This document shows positions 37,796 to 46,488 of a stretch of DNA of 64,000 nt, one piece after another. Source of the DNA: JAKOVR01 sp031415655 (GTDB lineage Bacteria; Actinomycetota; Acidimicrobiia; Acidimicrobiales; Acidimicrobilacustridaceae); NCBI GenBank assembly GCA_031415655.1, contig JANOSD010000116.1, positions 1-64,000 on the forward strand, written 5' to 3'. The notes under the pieces are model-generated. The model had not been told where the DNA came from. It searched no databases and saw only the letters and a program-made list of their open reading frames with translations. The first letter of the stretch is position 1. Every line of letters starts with the position of its first letter. The position numbers were made by a program, and so were the translations under genes.

Positions 37796-37819
37796 AAACC
37801 CCCGCATTTGCGGGGGTTT
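37796..37819 (-). terminator. Rho-independent terminator after tRNA-Phe
   Basis: AAACCCCCGC, loop ATTT, GCGGGGGTTT: a 10-bp perfect stem 7 bases beyond the tRNA-Phe 3' end on the minus strand. Being symmetric with A/T ends it could also stop plus-strand transcription from the HAD gene. Confidence 0.85.
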
Positions 37820-37825
37820 CTGATG

Positions 37826-37898
37826 TGGTCAGACGGGGCGTCGATCCCCGGACCTACCGCTTTTCAGGCGGTCGCTCTGCCGACTGAGCTATCTGACC
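37826..37898 (-). tRNA. tRNA-Phe(GAA)
   Basis: Acceptor GGTCAGA/TCTGACC, D arm GCTC/GAGC, anticodon loop CTGAAAA (GAA), T stem CGGGG/CCCCG around ATCGACG. Discriminator A; CCA is not encoded. It lies 36 bases downstream of tRNA-Asp, ahead of a terminator. Confidence 0.95.
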
Positions 37899-37934
37899 AT
37901 GTTCGCTCGACGAGCGAGGGGTCACCGTTTCCGG

Positions 37935-38012
37935 TGGCGGTCCCGACGGGATTTGAACCCGCGACCTCCGGCTTGACAGGCCGGCGTGCACTCCAAGCTG
38001 CACCACGGGACC
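37935..38012 (-). tRNA. tRNA-Asp(GTC)
   Basis: Acceptor GGTCCCG/CGGGACC, anticodon loop CTGTCAA (GTC), T arm GCGGG/CCCGT around TTCAAAT. Discriminator G followed by encoded CCA at 37935-37937. It forms a two-tRNA unit with tRNA-Phe. Confidence 0.95.
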
Positions 38013-38331
38013 TCGAAGGCAACTTCGAAGCCTTGGACCTGCGAGCACAGCGAACCGTTCTCGTAGGCCGGTGGACTGTAGCGCGCCGGCCGCTGCTCAT
38101 TGCCAAAGGAATCGGCGGGGTCCGTTCGGCGGAGCGAAAAACCCTCGTTGGTCGCCGCCGTTGAGCCCGCCCACTGGCCGGCCTTGGGCACTCCGCCGGG
38201 CTGGTGCGGGCCTTCGTTGCGGGCCTTCGTTGCGGGCGATCGTCGGTAGTTCGTTCTGACCAACTGGCGATGGCAGACTTCCCGTCGGTTCGGGCAGCCG
38301 TTGGGGTCGCCCTTTTGACCCAGGAGTCTTG
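38013..38331. other. Intergenic, with a 13-bp tandem duplication
   Basis: No gene is seen. GCGGGCCTTCGTT is duplicated exactly at 38206-38218 and 38219-38231. Promoters for the tRNA pair (leftward) and the lipoprotein gene (rightward) should lie here. Confidence 0.6.
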
Positions 38332-38721
38332 ATGACCGCACGCACTTCCACTCGTCCTTCCCCTCTTCGGTTCGGCGCCATGGTTTTCGCTGGAGCGCTG
38401 GGTGTCGGCGCGCTCGCCGCCGGTTGCGCGAAAACCGACCCCGCCACCGATCCAGGCTCCACCACCTCCACCTCCACCTCGGCCACGCCGTCCGGCGGTT
38501 CCACCACGGCAAAGCCTGCCGCTGGTTCGTCGACTACCAAACCTCAAGCCGGCACGACGTCCTCCACCAAACCCAGTGGAGCCTCAACTTCCACCACCAA
38601 GCCCAGTAGCGGTTCGACATCCTCGACCTCGACCACCAAGCCCGGTGGCGGTTCGACATCGTCGTCGTCCACCACCAAGCCCAGCGGCGGCTCCACCACC
38701 TCCACCCTCGAGCGCTCGTAG
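38332..38721 (+). CDS. Ser/Thr-rich low-complexity lipoprotein
   Basis: A 129-residue protein. The signal peptide RFGAMVFAGALGVGALAAGC ends in a clear lipobox (LAAGC). The mature chain is almost only Ser, Thr, Gly, Pro and Lys with recurring STTKP and GGST units, and no folded domain follows. It could be a wall-spanning tether or the start of a truncated larger lipoprotein. ATG 38332 is preceded by AGGAG (38322-38326). Confidence 0.7.
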   Translation: MTARTSTRPSPLRFGAMVFAGALGVGALAAGCAKTDPATDPGSTTSTSTSATPSGGSTTAKPAAGSSTTKPQAGTTSSTKPSGASTSTTKPSSGSTSSTSTTKPGGGSTSSSSTTKPSGGSTTSTLERS

Positions 38722-38910
38722 GTCGTCCGCCGATCGAGCGAGGGCGCCAGTGCTGCGACGCGGAAATGACGCCCCTATAGCGACGAGTCATGGTTCGTCT
38801 CTCGCAAGGACGCAGGACGAAGGCCCACTTGACTCGTTCGTCGAGGACGAGGACACCGCGAGAGAAGAAGCTGGCCGTCGGCATGCGCGATCTATTTCCG
38901 CATCGCAGCA

Positions 38911-39705
38911 CTAGTCGAAGATCAGGCCGTAGTTGGCGCCTCGGCGAAGATGATGGCCGCCGTCCACCGCAAGGCACTCACCGGTGATCCAGGCCGACTC
39001 CGGTCCGGCGAGGAACCGCACGGCATGGGCAACGTCATCCACCGTGCCGAGCCGGCTGATTGGGGTGTTCTCGAAGTAGTCGTCGAGCAGCTTGCCGCCG
39101 GCGGTGATGAAGGCCATCAACTCGTCGTCGATGATGCCGGGCCGCACCGAGTTCACGCGGATGCCCTTGTCGGCGAGCTCCTCGGCGGCGTACTTGCAGA
39201 GCATGTCGATCCCGGCCTTCGCCACCCCATACGCCCACAGGTGACGATGAGGAAAGTGGCCGGCGCCAGACGACATGCCGATGATCGACCCGCCACCCGA
39301 CCCCACCATCAACGCGCTGGCGTGTTTCACCGTCAGGTAGGTACCCATCAGGTTGAGATCGATCGTGGCCTTTACCGCCTCGTAGGGGGCGTCGACTATC
39401 GAGCCGAGGTGGAACGAGCCGCCGGCATTGGCGAAACAGATGTCAATCGTTCCCGTGGCTTCGGTGGTCTTCGCTACGGCGGCGGCAATTTGATCTTCGA
39501 TGGTGACGTCAGCGGCGAGATGGTTCACCGAAACGCCGTCGGCTGCCACCTCGGCGATTTCAGCCACGGCGGCCACTAGCTTGTCCTCCGTCCGACCGCA
39601 GATGGTGACGTGAGCTCCTTCGGTGGCGAGGTGTTTGGCCGTGGCCAGACCGATTCCGCTTCCGCCGCCAGTGATGAGCGCCGACTTGCCGTTGATTCCT
39701 GTCAT
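38911..39705 (-). CDS. Short-chain dehydrogenase/reductase
   Basis: A 264-residue classical SDR. Cofactor loop TGGGSGIG near residue 12, FANAGGSF, catalytic Ser in GMSSGAGH and YGVAK as YxxxK, then RVNSVRPGII. The substrate is unknown. ATG 39705 has GAAGGGA 6 bases upstream. A much longer open frame to 40908 is only the reverse of the esterase gene. Confidence 0.93.
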   Translation of the reverse strand: MTGINGKSALITGGGSGIGLATAKHLATEGAHVTICGRTEDKLVAAVAEIAEVAADGVSVNHLAADVTIEDQIAAAVAKTTEATGTIDICFANAGGSFHLGSIVDAPYEAVKATIDLNLMGTYLTVKHASALMVGSGGGSIIGMSSGAGHFPHRHLWAYGVAKAGIDMLCKYAAEELADKGIRVNSVRPGIIDDELMAFITAGGKLLDDYFENTPISRLGTVDDVAHAVRFLAGPESAWITGECLAVDGGHHLRRGANYGLIFD

Positions 39706-39867
39706 GACGATCCCTTCGAAGGTGTTGGGCCCCGTAGGGAGCGCGCCGGATCGTCGCACATCTGGTGGTACCGCTCCAGGACACTGACCACGTGGACCCG
39801 ATCGGCGTTGGCAACCAGAGTCATGGCCTGCACTGCGAACGGGAGTGGAGTCGCCCACAATGGGGAG

Positions 39868-40776
39868 ATGTCGATCACCCGCCGCCAGGTTCTCGTTGGT
39901 GGCGCCGTCGCCGTTCCGGTTCTCGGTTTGGGCGGCCTGCGCTTGGTGGCGCTCGGGGTGCTTCCTGGCCAAAGCCAGTTGAACAGGGTGACCGGGGCCT
40001 GCGAGGCGGGAGTATCGCCGCCGGCCGCGACGCCGGGGCCCAGCGTGTCGGGTTCGTTCTCCTCGTTGGCCCGTGGCACTGACGTCCGCTACACGATCTG
40101 GTATCCGCCCGGCTCGGAAGTTGGCGCCGCGCTGCCCGTGTGCGTGGCCCTTCACGGACGCGCTGGGGATCACACGTTTGCGGACACCCACGCGTCGACT
40201 CCCGATTTCCTGGCCGCTGAGGTGGGGGCCGGAGGTAGTCCGCCTTTCGCAGTGGTCGGCGTCGACGGGGGCGATGCCGTGAACTGGCACCGTCGCACGA
40301 ACGGCGACGATCCGGTGGCCATGATCAGCGACGAATTGCTCCCGGTGTTGGCGGCGCAGGGATTGCTGGCAAGCCCCGATGATCCCATCGGTTTGTGGGG
40401 ATGGTCGCTCGGGGGATTCGGTGCGCTGCACATGGCGGCCCTCTGGGGTCCGAAACGCGTGGCTGCGGCCGTCGCCACGAGTCCTGCGATCTGGCGGACG
40501 TTTGACTCGGCCCAGCCCGGCGCGTTTGACGATGCTGCCGACTTTGCCCGGTGCGACCTCTTCGCCCGGGTCGAATCGATGCGCGGCATTCCTATCCGAA
40601 TCGACTGCGGATTGAGCGACCCCTTCGCCGACGCCGCCGCACAGTTCCGATCTCTGCTCGAACCGCCGCGAGAAGGGGTGCAAGCCAAAGGCTGCCATGA
40701 CTCGCCGTTTGCGTGGAGCGTGGCCCAAGACGAGATCCGGTTTCTCGGGGCCCGACTCGCCGCCGCCGCCTCCTAA
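39868..40776 (+). CDS. Exported alpha/beta-hydrolase (esterase-like)
   Basis: A 302-residue hydrolase. The N-terminus SITRRQVLVGGAVAVPVLGL is a Tat-type signal (RRxxL). The nucleophile elbow is GWSLGGFGALH with Ser180; VCVALHGRAGDH supplies the oxyanion region and CHDSPF is near the expected His. It resembles esterase-D/mycolyltransferase-like folds. Divergent from the SDR gene. Confidence 0.82.
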   Translation: MSITRRQVLVGGAVAVPVLGLGGLRLVALGVLPGQSQLNRVTGACEAGVSPPAATPGPSVSGSFSSLARGTDVRYTIWYPPGSEVGAALPVCVALHGRAGDHTFADTHASTPDFLAAEVGAGGSPPFAVVGVDGGDAVNWHRRTNGDDPVAMISDELLPVLAAQGLLASPDDPIGLWGWSLGGFGALHMAALWGPKRVAAAVATSPAIWRTFDSAQPGAFDDAADFARCDLFARVESMRGIPIRIDCGLSDPFADAAAQFRSLLEPPREGVQAKGCHDSPFAWSVAQDEIRFLGARLAAAAS

Positions 40777-40787
40777 ATCACGGCACA

Positions 40788-40820
40788 GGTTCCGGCCCGG
40801 TTCTGGCCCGGTTCTGGCCC
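40788..40820. repeat. 11-bp tandem repeat x3 after the esterase gene
   Basis: GGTTCCGGCCC (40788-40798) followed by two exact GGTTCTGGCCC units (40799-40820). It begins 12 bases after the esterase stop. Confidence 0.85.
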
Positions 40821-41017
40821 CCGTGGCCCGGCCGGAAACGAAAGTCGGTACTACGCTGAAGGTCCTTCCTCGTGGCGAGGTGTTCGTGCAACCAGGCGAT
40901 GCTCCCAACCGACTCTTTGCTCTTGCCGCGTCCGTTCCGGCTGTTCGGGCGGCGTCGTCGCGTGGGGCGCCATCTCATCGGAGACCACGAGATCGGGGAC
41001 CACGAACTACAGGCCCA

Positions 41018-43204
41018 GTGAGCGTTCGGTCCATGCCGGTGGCGATGGTCATCTTGGCGACGGCGGCCTCACTGCTCCTTGCGCCATCGGCCGCCATGGC
41101 CGGGCCGGTTCCGTCGCCCCTGCCGTGGATGCGTACCTACGTGGCGGAGCTGCCATTCGATCCAATCCAGGCGCAGCTCAACCTGTATCCGATGTGCGCC
41201 CGCGATCGTGAGCGGGGGGTGTGGGACAACGGCGCCACGAGTAAACCCCGCATCGGGGTGGTGGGCGACAGCGTCCAGGCCCAGACCCGGGATGCAGAGA
41301 TGGCCGACTCGGCCTACCACTGGATCGATCTCACGCATTGCGGAGAAAACGTGGGTACGGCCCTCACGTCGGGGCGGGTGGCCGATGTGCTCGCCCAAAA
41401 TCCGGAGGTGTTGGTGGCCGGCTTTGGGACCAACAATTTCAGTGAGGCGTGGTTCGTGACACCGGCGCTGTTCCCCGTGTATCAGGCGAACTTGGAGACG
41501 TTGCTCGACCAGTCCGATCACGTGCGGTGTCGTGTGCTGTTCAACTTCTCCGACGAGACGGCGGCATTCCATCCCGAGAACGAACGAACGACGTGGGCGA
41601 GTCTGACGCTGGCCGCCAACCTCCACCTCGCCCGCATCGATCCCGTCGCCCATCCCAATGTGATCATTGCGGACTGGCAGGCGGCCACGGCGGCCGACCC
41701 GGATTTGGTGTTTGACGACCAGCACCTCAGCAATAAGGGGATCAATGCCCGGATGAATCTGGCGTTGGCGTCCTCTCGCAAGTGTTTCGTCCCGGACCAT
41801 CCCTCGAACGTGAAAGCCAAGTCGAGTTCGGGAAGCGCCACCGTGTGGTGGGACCCGTTGCCGCCGGAGGAGGCCGTCACGTCCTACACCGTCACATCCT
41901 CGCTCGGGCACACGATCGCCACCACAGCTCCCACGGTGAACGTGGCGGGCCTTACCAACGGCACGCCGGTGAGCTTCACCGTTCGGGCGAACAATGCTCG
42001 CGGCACGTCCACCGTCTCGTTGCCGTCGAACACCGTCACGCCGTCGAGCATGGGCACCCGTTTTCACGCCACGACGCCGGTCCGTGTACTCGACACTCGC
42101 TCGGGGCTCGGGGGTCGCTGGGTACCACTTGGTCCCACCGGCGAGATGTCGTTTAACGCCTTCGCCGGGTTGCCGGCCGCCGCGCAGGCGGCTTCGGCCG
42201 TGGTGCTCAATGTGACCGCAACCGGTCAGACGGCGCCGTCGTTCGTGACGGTATGGCCCGATGGTGAGTCGCGTCCGCTGGCCTCCAATGTGAACGTCCG
42301 GCCTGGCATCGCCGCGATTGCCGCCTCGGTGACCACGGCGGCAGGCTCGAATGGCCGAGTTCGCCTTTTCAACAATTCCGGTTCGGTGCATCTCGTTGTT
42401 GATGTGGTGGGCTGGTTCACCGCCCCAGCCGCCGATCCGGCCGCGGCCGACGCATCGCTGTTCCACTCGGTCGACCCGGTTCGTGTGCTCGACAGCCGCA
42501 CGACGTTGGGCGGTCACGCTGGTGTTTTCGGCTCTGCGGACGACCACGATGTGGTGTTGCCCGACCTGCCCGCCGGCGCCACCGCGGCGGTCGTCACCGT
42601 CACTTCCACCAACACGGTGGCGCCAGGATTTGTCACGCTGTCGCCGGCAGGCGCCCCCCGCCCGCTGTCGTCGAACCTCAACCCGCAACCCGGACTCACC
42701 CGCGCCAACCTCACGACGGTGAAGCTCAGTGCCGGTGGGGCGTTCACGATCTACAACCAATCAGCCAACACTCACCTCATCGTGGATCTCGTGGGCTGGT
42801 ATGGGCCGACTTCGATTGGCGGCGGTGCCGAGTATTTTTCGCTCACACCAGAGCGTTCGTACGACACACGAAACGGCACCGGTGGCATCATCGGGCCGGC
42901 ACGGAATACCTCGCCGTCTCGTTTGTCGTTCTCGGGCAAAGGCTCGGTGCCAATCGGTGCGGCTGTGGTCGCCGTCGATACCAATGTGACCGTGGTGCAA
43001 CCATCGTCGGGAGGTCACGCCACGATCTGGCCGACGGGTGCTCCCAAGCCCGATACCAGCATGGTGAACTACGCCACCGATGAGGTGGTGGCGGGTCGCG
43101 TCATCACGAAGTTGGGGAGTGGTGCCGCCGAGGTATGGGCGAGCGCGTCGAGCATCCACTACGTCGTCGACGTGTCGGGCTGGTTTGCGATGGCGGAACT
43201 CTGA
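41018..43204 (+). CDS. Secreted SGNH-hydrolase with fibronectin III and three VLDTR-type domains
   Basis: A 728-residue exported protein. The signal peptide is MSVRSMPVAMVILATAASLL with cleavage after AAMA. Residues about 75-260 form an SGNH/GDSL-type domain with block I GVVGDSVQAQ (Ser85), GFGTNNFSEAW and block V DDQHLS. A fibronectin type III domain (about 265-345) comes next. Then three tandem beta domains each open with (V/S)xVLDTRSG or SYDTRNG and end in VVDVVGWF, IVDLVGWY or VVDVSGWF. Such repeats are hugely expanded in Acidimicrobiia and are probably surface adhesion or carbohydrate-binding units. GTG 41018 is chosen because it gives a basic n-region; ATG 41033 is possible. Confidence 0.85.
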   Translation: MSVRSMPVAMVILATAASLLLAPSAAMAGPVPSPLPWMRTYVAELPFDPIQAQLNLYPMCARDRERGVWDNGATSKPRIGVVGDSVQAQTRDAEMADSAYHWIDLTHCGENVGTALTSGRVADVLAQNPEVLVAGFGTNNFSEAWFVTPALFPVYQANLETLLDQSDHVRCRVLFNFSDETAAFHPENERTTWASLTLAANLHLARIDPVAHPNVIIADWQAATAADPDLVFDDQHLSNKGINARMNLALASSRKCFVPDHPSNVKAKSSSGSATVWWDPLPPEEAVTSYTVTSSLGHTIATTAPTVNVAGLTNGTPVSFTVRANNARGTSTVSLPSNTVTPSSMGTRFHATTPVRVLDTRSGLGGRWVPLGPTGEMSFNAFAGLPAAAQAASAVVLNVTATGQTAPSFVTVWPDGESRPLASNVNVRPGIAAIAASVTTAAGSNGRVRLFNNSGSVHLVVDVVGWFTAPAADPAAADASLFHSVDPVRVLDSRTTLGGHAGVFGSADDHDVVLPDLPAGATAAVVTVTSTNTVAPGFVTLSPAGAPRPLSSNLNPQPGLTRANLTTVKLSAGGAFTIYNQSANTHLIVDLVGWYGPTSIGGGAEYFSLTPERSYDTRNGTGGIIGPARNTSPSRLSFSGKGSVPIGAAVVAVDTNVTVVQPSSGGHATIWPTGAPKPDTSMVNYATDEVVAGRVITKLGSGAAEVWASASSIHYVVDVSGWFAMAEL

Positions 43205-43221
43205 CCCGGCAGCCGGTTCAG

Positions 43222-45237
43222 ATGGCAAGCTCCCCGGAACAGGTGGGACTCGAGCAGCCGAGATCGGTCGTCACCCCATCTCGTTTGCGGCTGGCGCTCG
43301 TCGCCCTGGCATCAGTCTTTGCGGTGGCCCCGGTGTTGGTGGGGATCGCCCGGGTGCACGACTCGAGTTATCAACCATCGTTCGATCATGCCGTACATGA
43401 GCTGCTCGTACGAGATGTGGGAACCGACTCGCCCCCGTTGGTCGGGCCGTCAACCACTGCCGGAAACATGAACCACCCGGGACCGCTCCCGTTCTATGTG
43501 TTGTCGGTTCCGTATCGGGCGTTCGGTTCACCGTCGTGGGGGCTGTTGGTCGGTGCCGGAATCGTGTCGGCACTGGCCATAATGCTGGCGGTTGCGGTCG
43601 CGACCCGGGTGGGGGGAACGTGGATCGGGCTTGCTGTTGCCGTGGGTGCCGGCGCCTTCCTGCATGCGGCCGGAGTGAGTGCCGCGCTCGATTTCTGGAA
43701 TCCGTCGATCGCGCAGTACCCGTTCTTGCTGTTTCTCGTGGCGGCGTGGGGAGTGGCTGCGGGAAGCCGATGGCTGTTGCCGTTGGTCGCGGTCGCCGGT
43801 TCGTTCGTCGCGCAGGCCCATGCTGGGTTCTTGCCGATGGTGGGACTGGTCGGCCTGTGGGCAATCGCCTCGCTGGTGTTGGGAGAGTGGATGAATCGTC
43901 GCCGGCGGGCACCCACCCGATCCGTGTCGCCCGGTAGCGGTGGAGTTCGGGACGGCTTGGCGGGGCCCGATGGAGCGGCGGCGCGTGACGTCGACGAAGC
44001 TGCCGGCCCGTCTATCGGGCAGCGCCTGTCTCGGTGGCGGGTGGTGGCGCCGATCACCTTGCTGATCGTCATGGGTTGTTGGGCTGCACCCTTTGTGCAG
44101 ACCCGAACGGTGGCGGAGGGAAATCTTCCGATGCTGATTCGGTATGGCCTCTCAAGCGATCGGGTTGGCGTGGGGTTCGAGGTGGCGGCCGAAACGATGG
44201 CGCATCAACTCGGCGGTGTTCCCACGTGGTTGGGCAAACCCGACGCCGATCCCGGTGCGCCCATCACGGCCCTTCGCTCGCCGCTGACCGGGCTGGCGGT
44301 TCCGGCAGGCGCGTTGGTGTTCGCGGCGTTGGTGGCGTTTCGCCGACGAAGTCGGATGCTGGCATCGCTGGTGGGAACCGCAGTCGTCGCGATCGTGGCG
44401 GGGCTCTTCGCCGGCGCCGGAATCGAAGGCGAAGTGTTCGTGCACTACGTGCGTTGGTGGTGGTCGATCAGCCTGATCGTTTGCCTGAGCGCCGTGGCGG
44501 CCGTGGTCGTGGAGGTCCAGGCGCAGTTCATTCACCGTTCTGCTTCCCTCCCTGCCCGCCGTTCCTCCGCTGTCCTCCCCGACGCCGGGTCGTATTCCGC
44601 GGTCGCCCCTTCCGCTTCCGCTCCCGCCGTCACCCCTAACGCCGTCACCGATGGGGCGGATCGACGTTCGACGGCACTGACGCGTCGGGCCGTCGTCGCT
44701 CCCGCCTTGCTCCCCGTAGCGCTCGTGGCCGCGGCGATGGCGTCGACCATGAGCGCCATCCCGGATCGGCCGTGGTTCGTGCACAGCGACGATGCAGAGA
44801 TGCGGGCGGTCACCTCGCAGGCGGTGATCGCCTACCGGGGGCGGGGCCCGGTGCAGGTCGACAACGACGGCACGATCGAGGGGGTGAAGCTCCAGACGGC
44901 GCTGCAAGTGCAGCTCGAACGGGCGGACATTCCCGTTGCGGTGGAGGATTCGACGGAGGCGAGGAGCACCTATGGCATCGTGCGGACCCAGCGGCGTCGC
45001 ACCGCCTTGGTGATCGCCTCGACCGGCGAACAGATTGCGGCGTTGGTGAACCCCGATCAGTACCAGGCGCTGGCGGTGGCGGATCGCCTGAACGAGCGCG
45101 ACCACATCGGGCTCCTGCTCCTGCTGGCCAAGGGGCCCGCCGTCACGCCGGGCGAGGCGGTGATGCGGGATGACCTCCTCCGCCGCGGCACGGTCCGTGC
45201 CGTGTTTCTCGATCTGCGGTGGTCCGGCCCGAACTGA
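43222..45237 (+). CDS. Large integral membrane protein, GT-C glycosyltransferase-like
   Basis: A 671-residue protein with about 10-12 membrane helices and a soluble C-terminus. The first extracytoplasmic loop, SSYQPSFDHAVHELLVRDVG then NMNHPGPLPFYVLSVPYRAFG, has the acidic/His-Pro character of GT-C enzymes that use polyprenyl-phosphate sugars. The soluble tail (DNDGTIEGVKLQTALQVQLE) has no recognised fold. Possibly a cell-envelope glycosyltransferase acting outside the membrane; the assignment is tentative. It follows the VLDTR protein by 17 bases and may be co-transcribed. Confidence 0.65.
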   Translation: MASSPEQVGLEQPRSVVTPSRLRLALVALASVFAVAPVLVGIARVHDSSYQPSFDHAVHELLVRDVGTDSPPLVGPSTTAGNMNHPGPLPFYVLSVPYRAFGSPSWGLLVGAGIVSALAIMLAVAVATRVGGTWIGLAVAVGAGAFLHAAGVSAALDFWNPSIAQYPFLLFLVAAWGVAAGSRWLLPLVAVAGSFVAQAHAGFLPMVGLVGLWAIASLVLGEWMNRRRRAPTRSVSPGSGGVRDGLAGPDGAAARDVDEAAGPSIGQRLSRWRVVAPITLLIVMGCWAAPFVQTRTVAEGNLPMLIRYGLSSDRVGVGFEVAAETMAHQLGGVPTWLGKPDADPGAPITALRSPLTGLAVPAGALVFAALVAFRRRSRMLASLVGTAVVAIVAGLFAGAGIEGEVFVHYVRWWWSISLIVCLSAVAAVVVEVQAQFIHRSASLPARRSSAVLPDAGSYSAVAPSASAPAVTPNAVTDGADRRSTALTRRAVVAPALLPVALVAAAMASTMSAIPDRPWFVHSDDAEMRAVTSQAVIAYRGRGPVQVDNDGTIEGVKLQTALQVQLERADIPVAVEDSTEARSTYGIVRTQRRRTALVIASTGEQIAALVNPDQYQALAVADRLNERDHIGLLLLLAKGPAVTPGEAVMRDDLLRRGTVRAVFLDLRWSGPN

Positions 45238-45557
45238 CGCAACCGGTGAACCAACCCGCTCGTTGCCGAGCCAGCGCCGGCCCGCGCCGGCCCGTGTTTT
45301 GCTCGGCCCGTGGTGCCCGGCGAACCATGTTGCAACCGTCCCCCTTGTAGGGGTCTCGTTGCAGCATGGTTCCCAATGCAACCGGTGAACGAACCTTGAC
45401 CAACCCTGACCAACCCTGAACGAACCCCGACGTTGCCGGCCGTGGCATCCGAACTTTTGGGTGTTCGGCACCGGCGTTCGCGGCGGGCTCCGAGCGGCCC
45501 AGAAGAGAAATCCGGCGTCGATCGACTCGGAGCCGGCGTGCGGCGAGAGGCCGAGCG
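45238..45557. repeat. Intergenic region with direct repeats flanking a palindrome
   Basis: CAACCGGTGAACCAACC near 45241 and CAACCGGTGAACGAACC near 45379 flank the family B palindrome. Short units such as GACCAACCCT follow at about 45399-45418. No gene is seen. Confidence 0.7.
45323..45371. repeat. Palindromic repeat family B, copy 2
   Basis: Outer arms AACCATGTTGCAAC (45323-45336) and GTTGCAGCATGGTT (45358-45371) pair with a single G-T-type mismatch; inner stem CCCC-TTGTA-GGGG (45341-45353). Same design and arm sequence as 34578-34626. Confidence 0.88.
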
Positions 45558-45633
45558 TGGCACCCCCAACGGGATTCGAACCCGTGTTGTCGCCTTGAAA
45601 GGGCGATGTCCTAGGCCTCTGAACGATGGGGGC
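45558..45633 (-). tRNA. tRNA-Glu(TTC)
   Basis: Acceptor GCCCCCA/TGGGGGT (G-T first pair), anticodon loop CTTTCAA (TTC), T arm ACGGG/CCCGT around TTCGAAT. Discriminator G with encoded CCA at 45558-45560. Confidence 0.93.
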
Positions 45634-45780
45634 GAGGCGCCACGTGACCCCGGTTGGGGAACGAAGCGTCGGTGAGCGTACCAGCCGCCCGGCGCTGGCC
45701 CGAAGTCGGATTCGTGGAGGTGGCGGTGTTGACCAAGTAGCGGCGTCGTGTTCGGAGTGGTGTGCCGTAACCTCCGCGGC

Positions 45781-46488
45781 GTGAAGAGGACCAGGTCGTC
45801 CCAATCGAATCGCACGATGGTTCGCCAAGCCGCCGACCTGTCCCTCGCCGGATTGGCCGGCTACTTCGTTGGCACCTTTCCCTCGGCCGACGTGGCATCG
45901 ACCATCGCCACCCGGGGAGCGGCGGATCTCCGGTCGTCCGGTTCGGGCAATCCGGGAGCGGTCAACGCCATGCAGGTGTTGGGCAAACGGTGGGGGTATG
46001 CCGTGATGGCAGCCGATATCGGGAAGGGGGCGTTGGCCGCAGGTGTCGGCCGGCGGATCGCCGCAACGAACGGGGCGCACCTTTGCGCCACCGCTGCGGT
46101 GATCGGTCACTGCTTCCCGGTGTGGTCGGGTTTTCGTGGTGGGAAGGGCGTCGCCGCCAGCGTGGGTCAGTGCCTCGCCACCTTCCCGGCTTATTTCCCG
46201 ATCGACCTCGCCGTGGCGGCCGTCACCGCGTCGTCGCCCCGGTGGAAACAACGGGCGTTCGCATCAACGGCGGCGGCGTCGATTACGTGGGTCGGCGCAT
46301 CGGTCCTCTGGTGGCAGCGGGGTTGGCCCAACGCTTGGGGTCCGCCGGCCACGGCCGCCCTTCCTCTCGGAGCCACGGTCAGCAGCGCGGTGATCCTCTT
46401 CAAGTTCGCGAACGCGGTCACGCCGGCTGCGCCAACCCCCGCCCCGACCTCCCCCGACCACGGTTCTTCTGACAAGGTGCCCACATGA
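45781..46488 (+). CDS. plsY: Glycerol-3-phosphate acyltransferase
   Basis: A 235-residue membrane enzyme that transfers an acyl group from acyl-phosphate to glycerol 3-phosphate, the first step of phospholipid synthesis. The three PlsY motifs are present: GSGNPGAVNAMQVLGKRWG, DIGKGALAAG and GHCFPVWSGFRGGKGVA. GTG 45781 lies 7 bases after TAACCT (45768-45773), fitting a leaderless transcript; ATG 45817 is an alternative. Its stop overlaps the DegV gene start (ATGA). Confidence 0.9.
   Translation: MKRTRSSQSNRTMVRQAADLSLAGLAGYFVGTFPSADVASTIATRGAADLRSSGSGNPGAVNAMQVLGKRWGYAVMAADIGKGALAAGVGRRIAATNGAHLCATAAVIGHCFPVWSGFRGGKGVAASVGQCLATFPAYFPIDLAVAAVTASSPRWKQRAFASTAAASITWVGASVLWWQRGWPNAWGPPATAALPLGATVSSAVILFKFANAVTPAAPTPAPTSPDHGSSDKVPT

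Noticed and set aside
38911..40908. SDR read as a 665-residue protein with a long N-terminal extension
   Set aside because: The upstream 401 codons are the reverse of the esterase gene; the SDR has its own ATG at 39705 with a good ribosome binding site.
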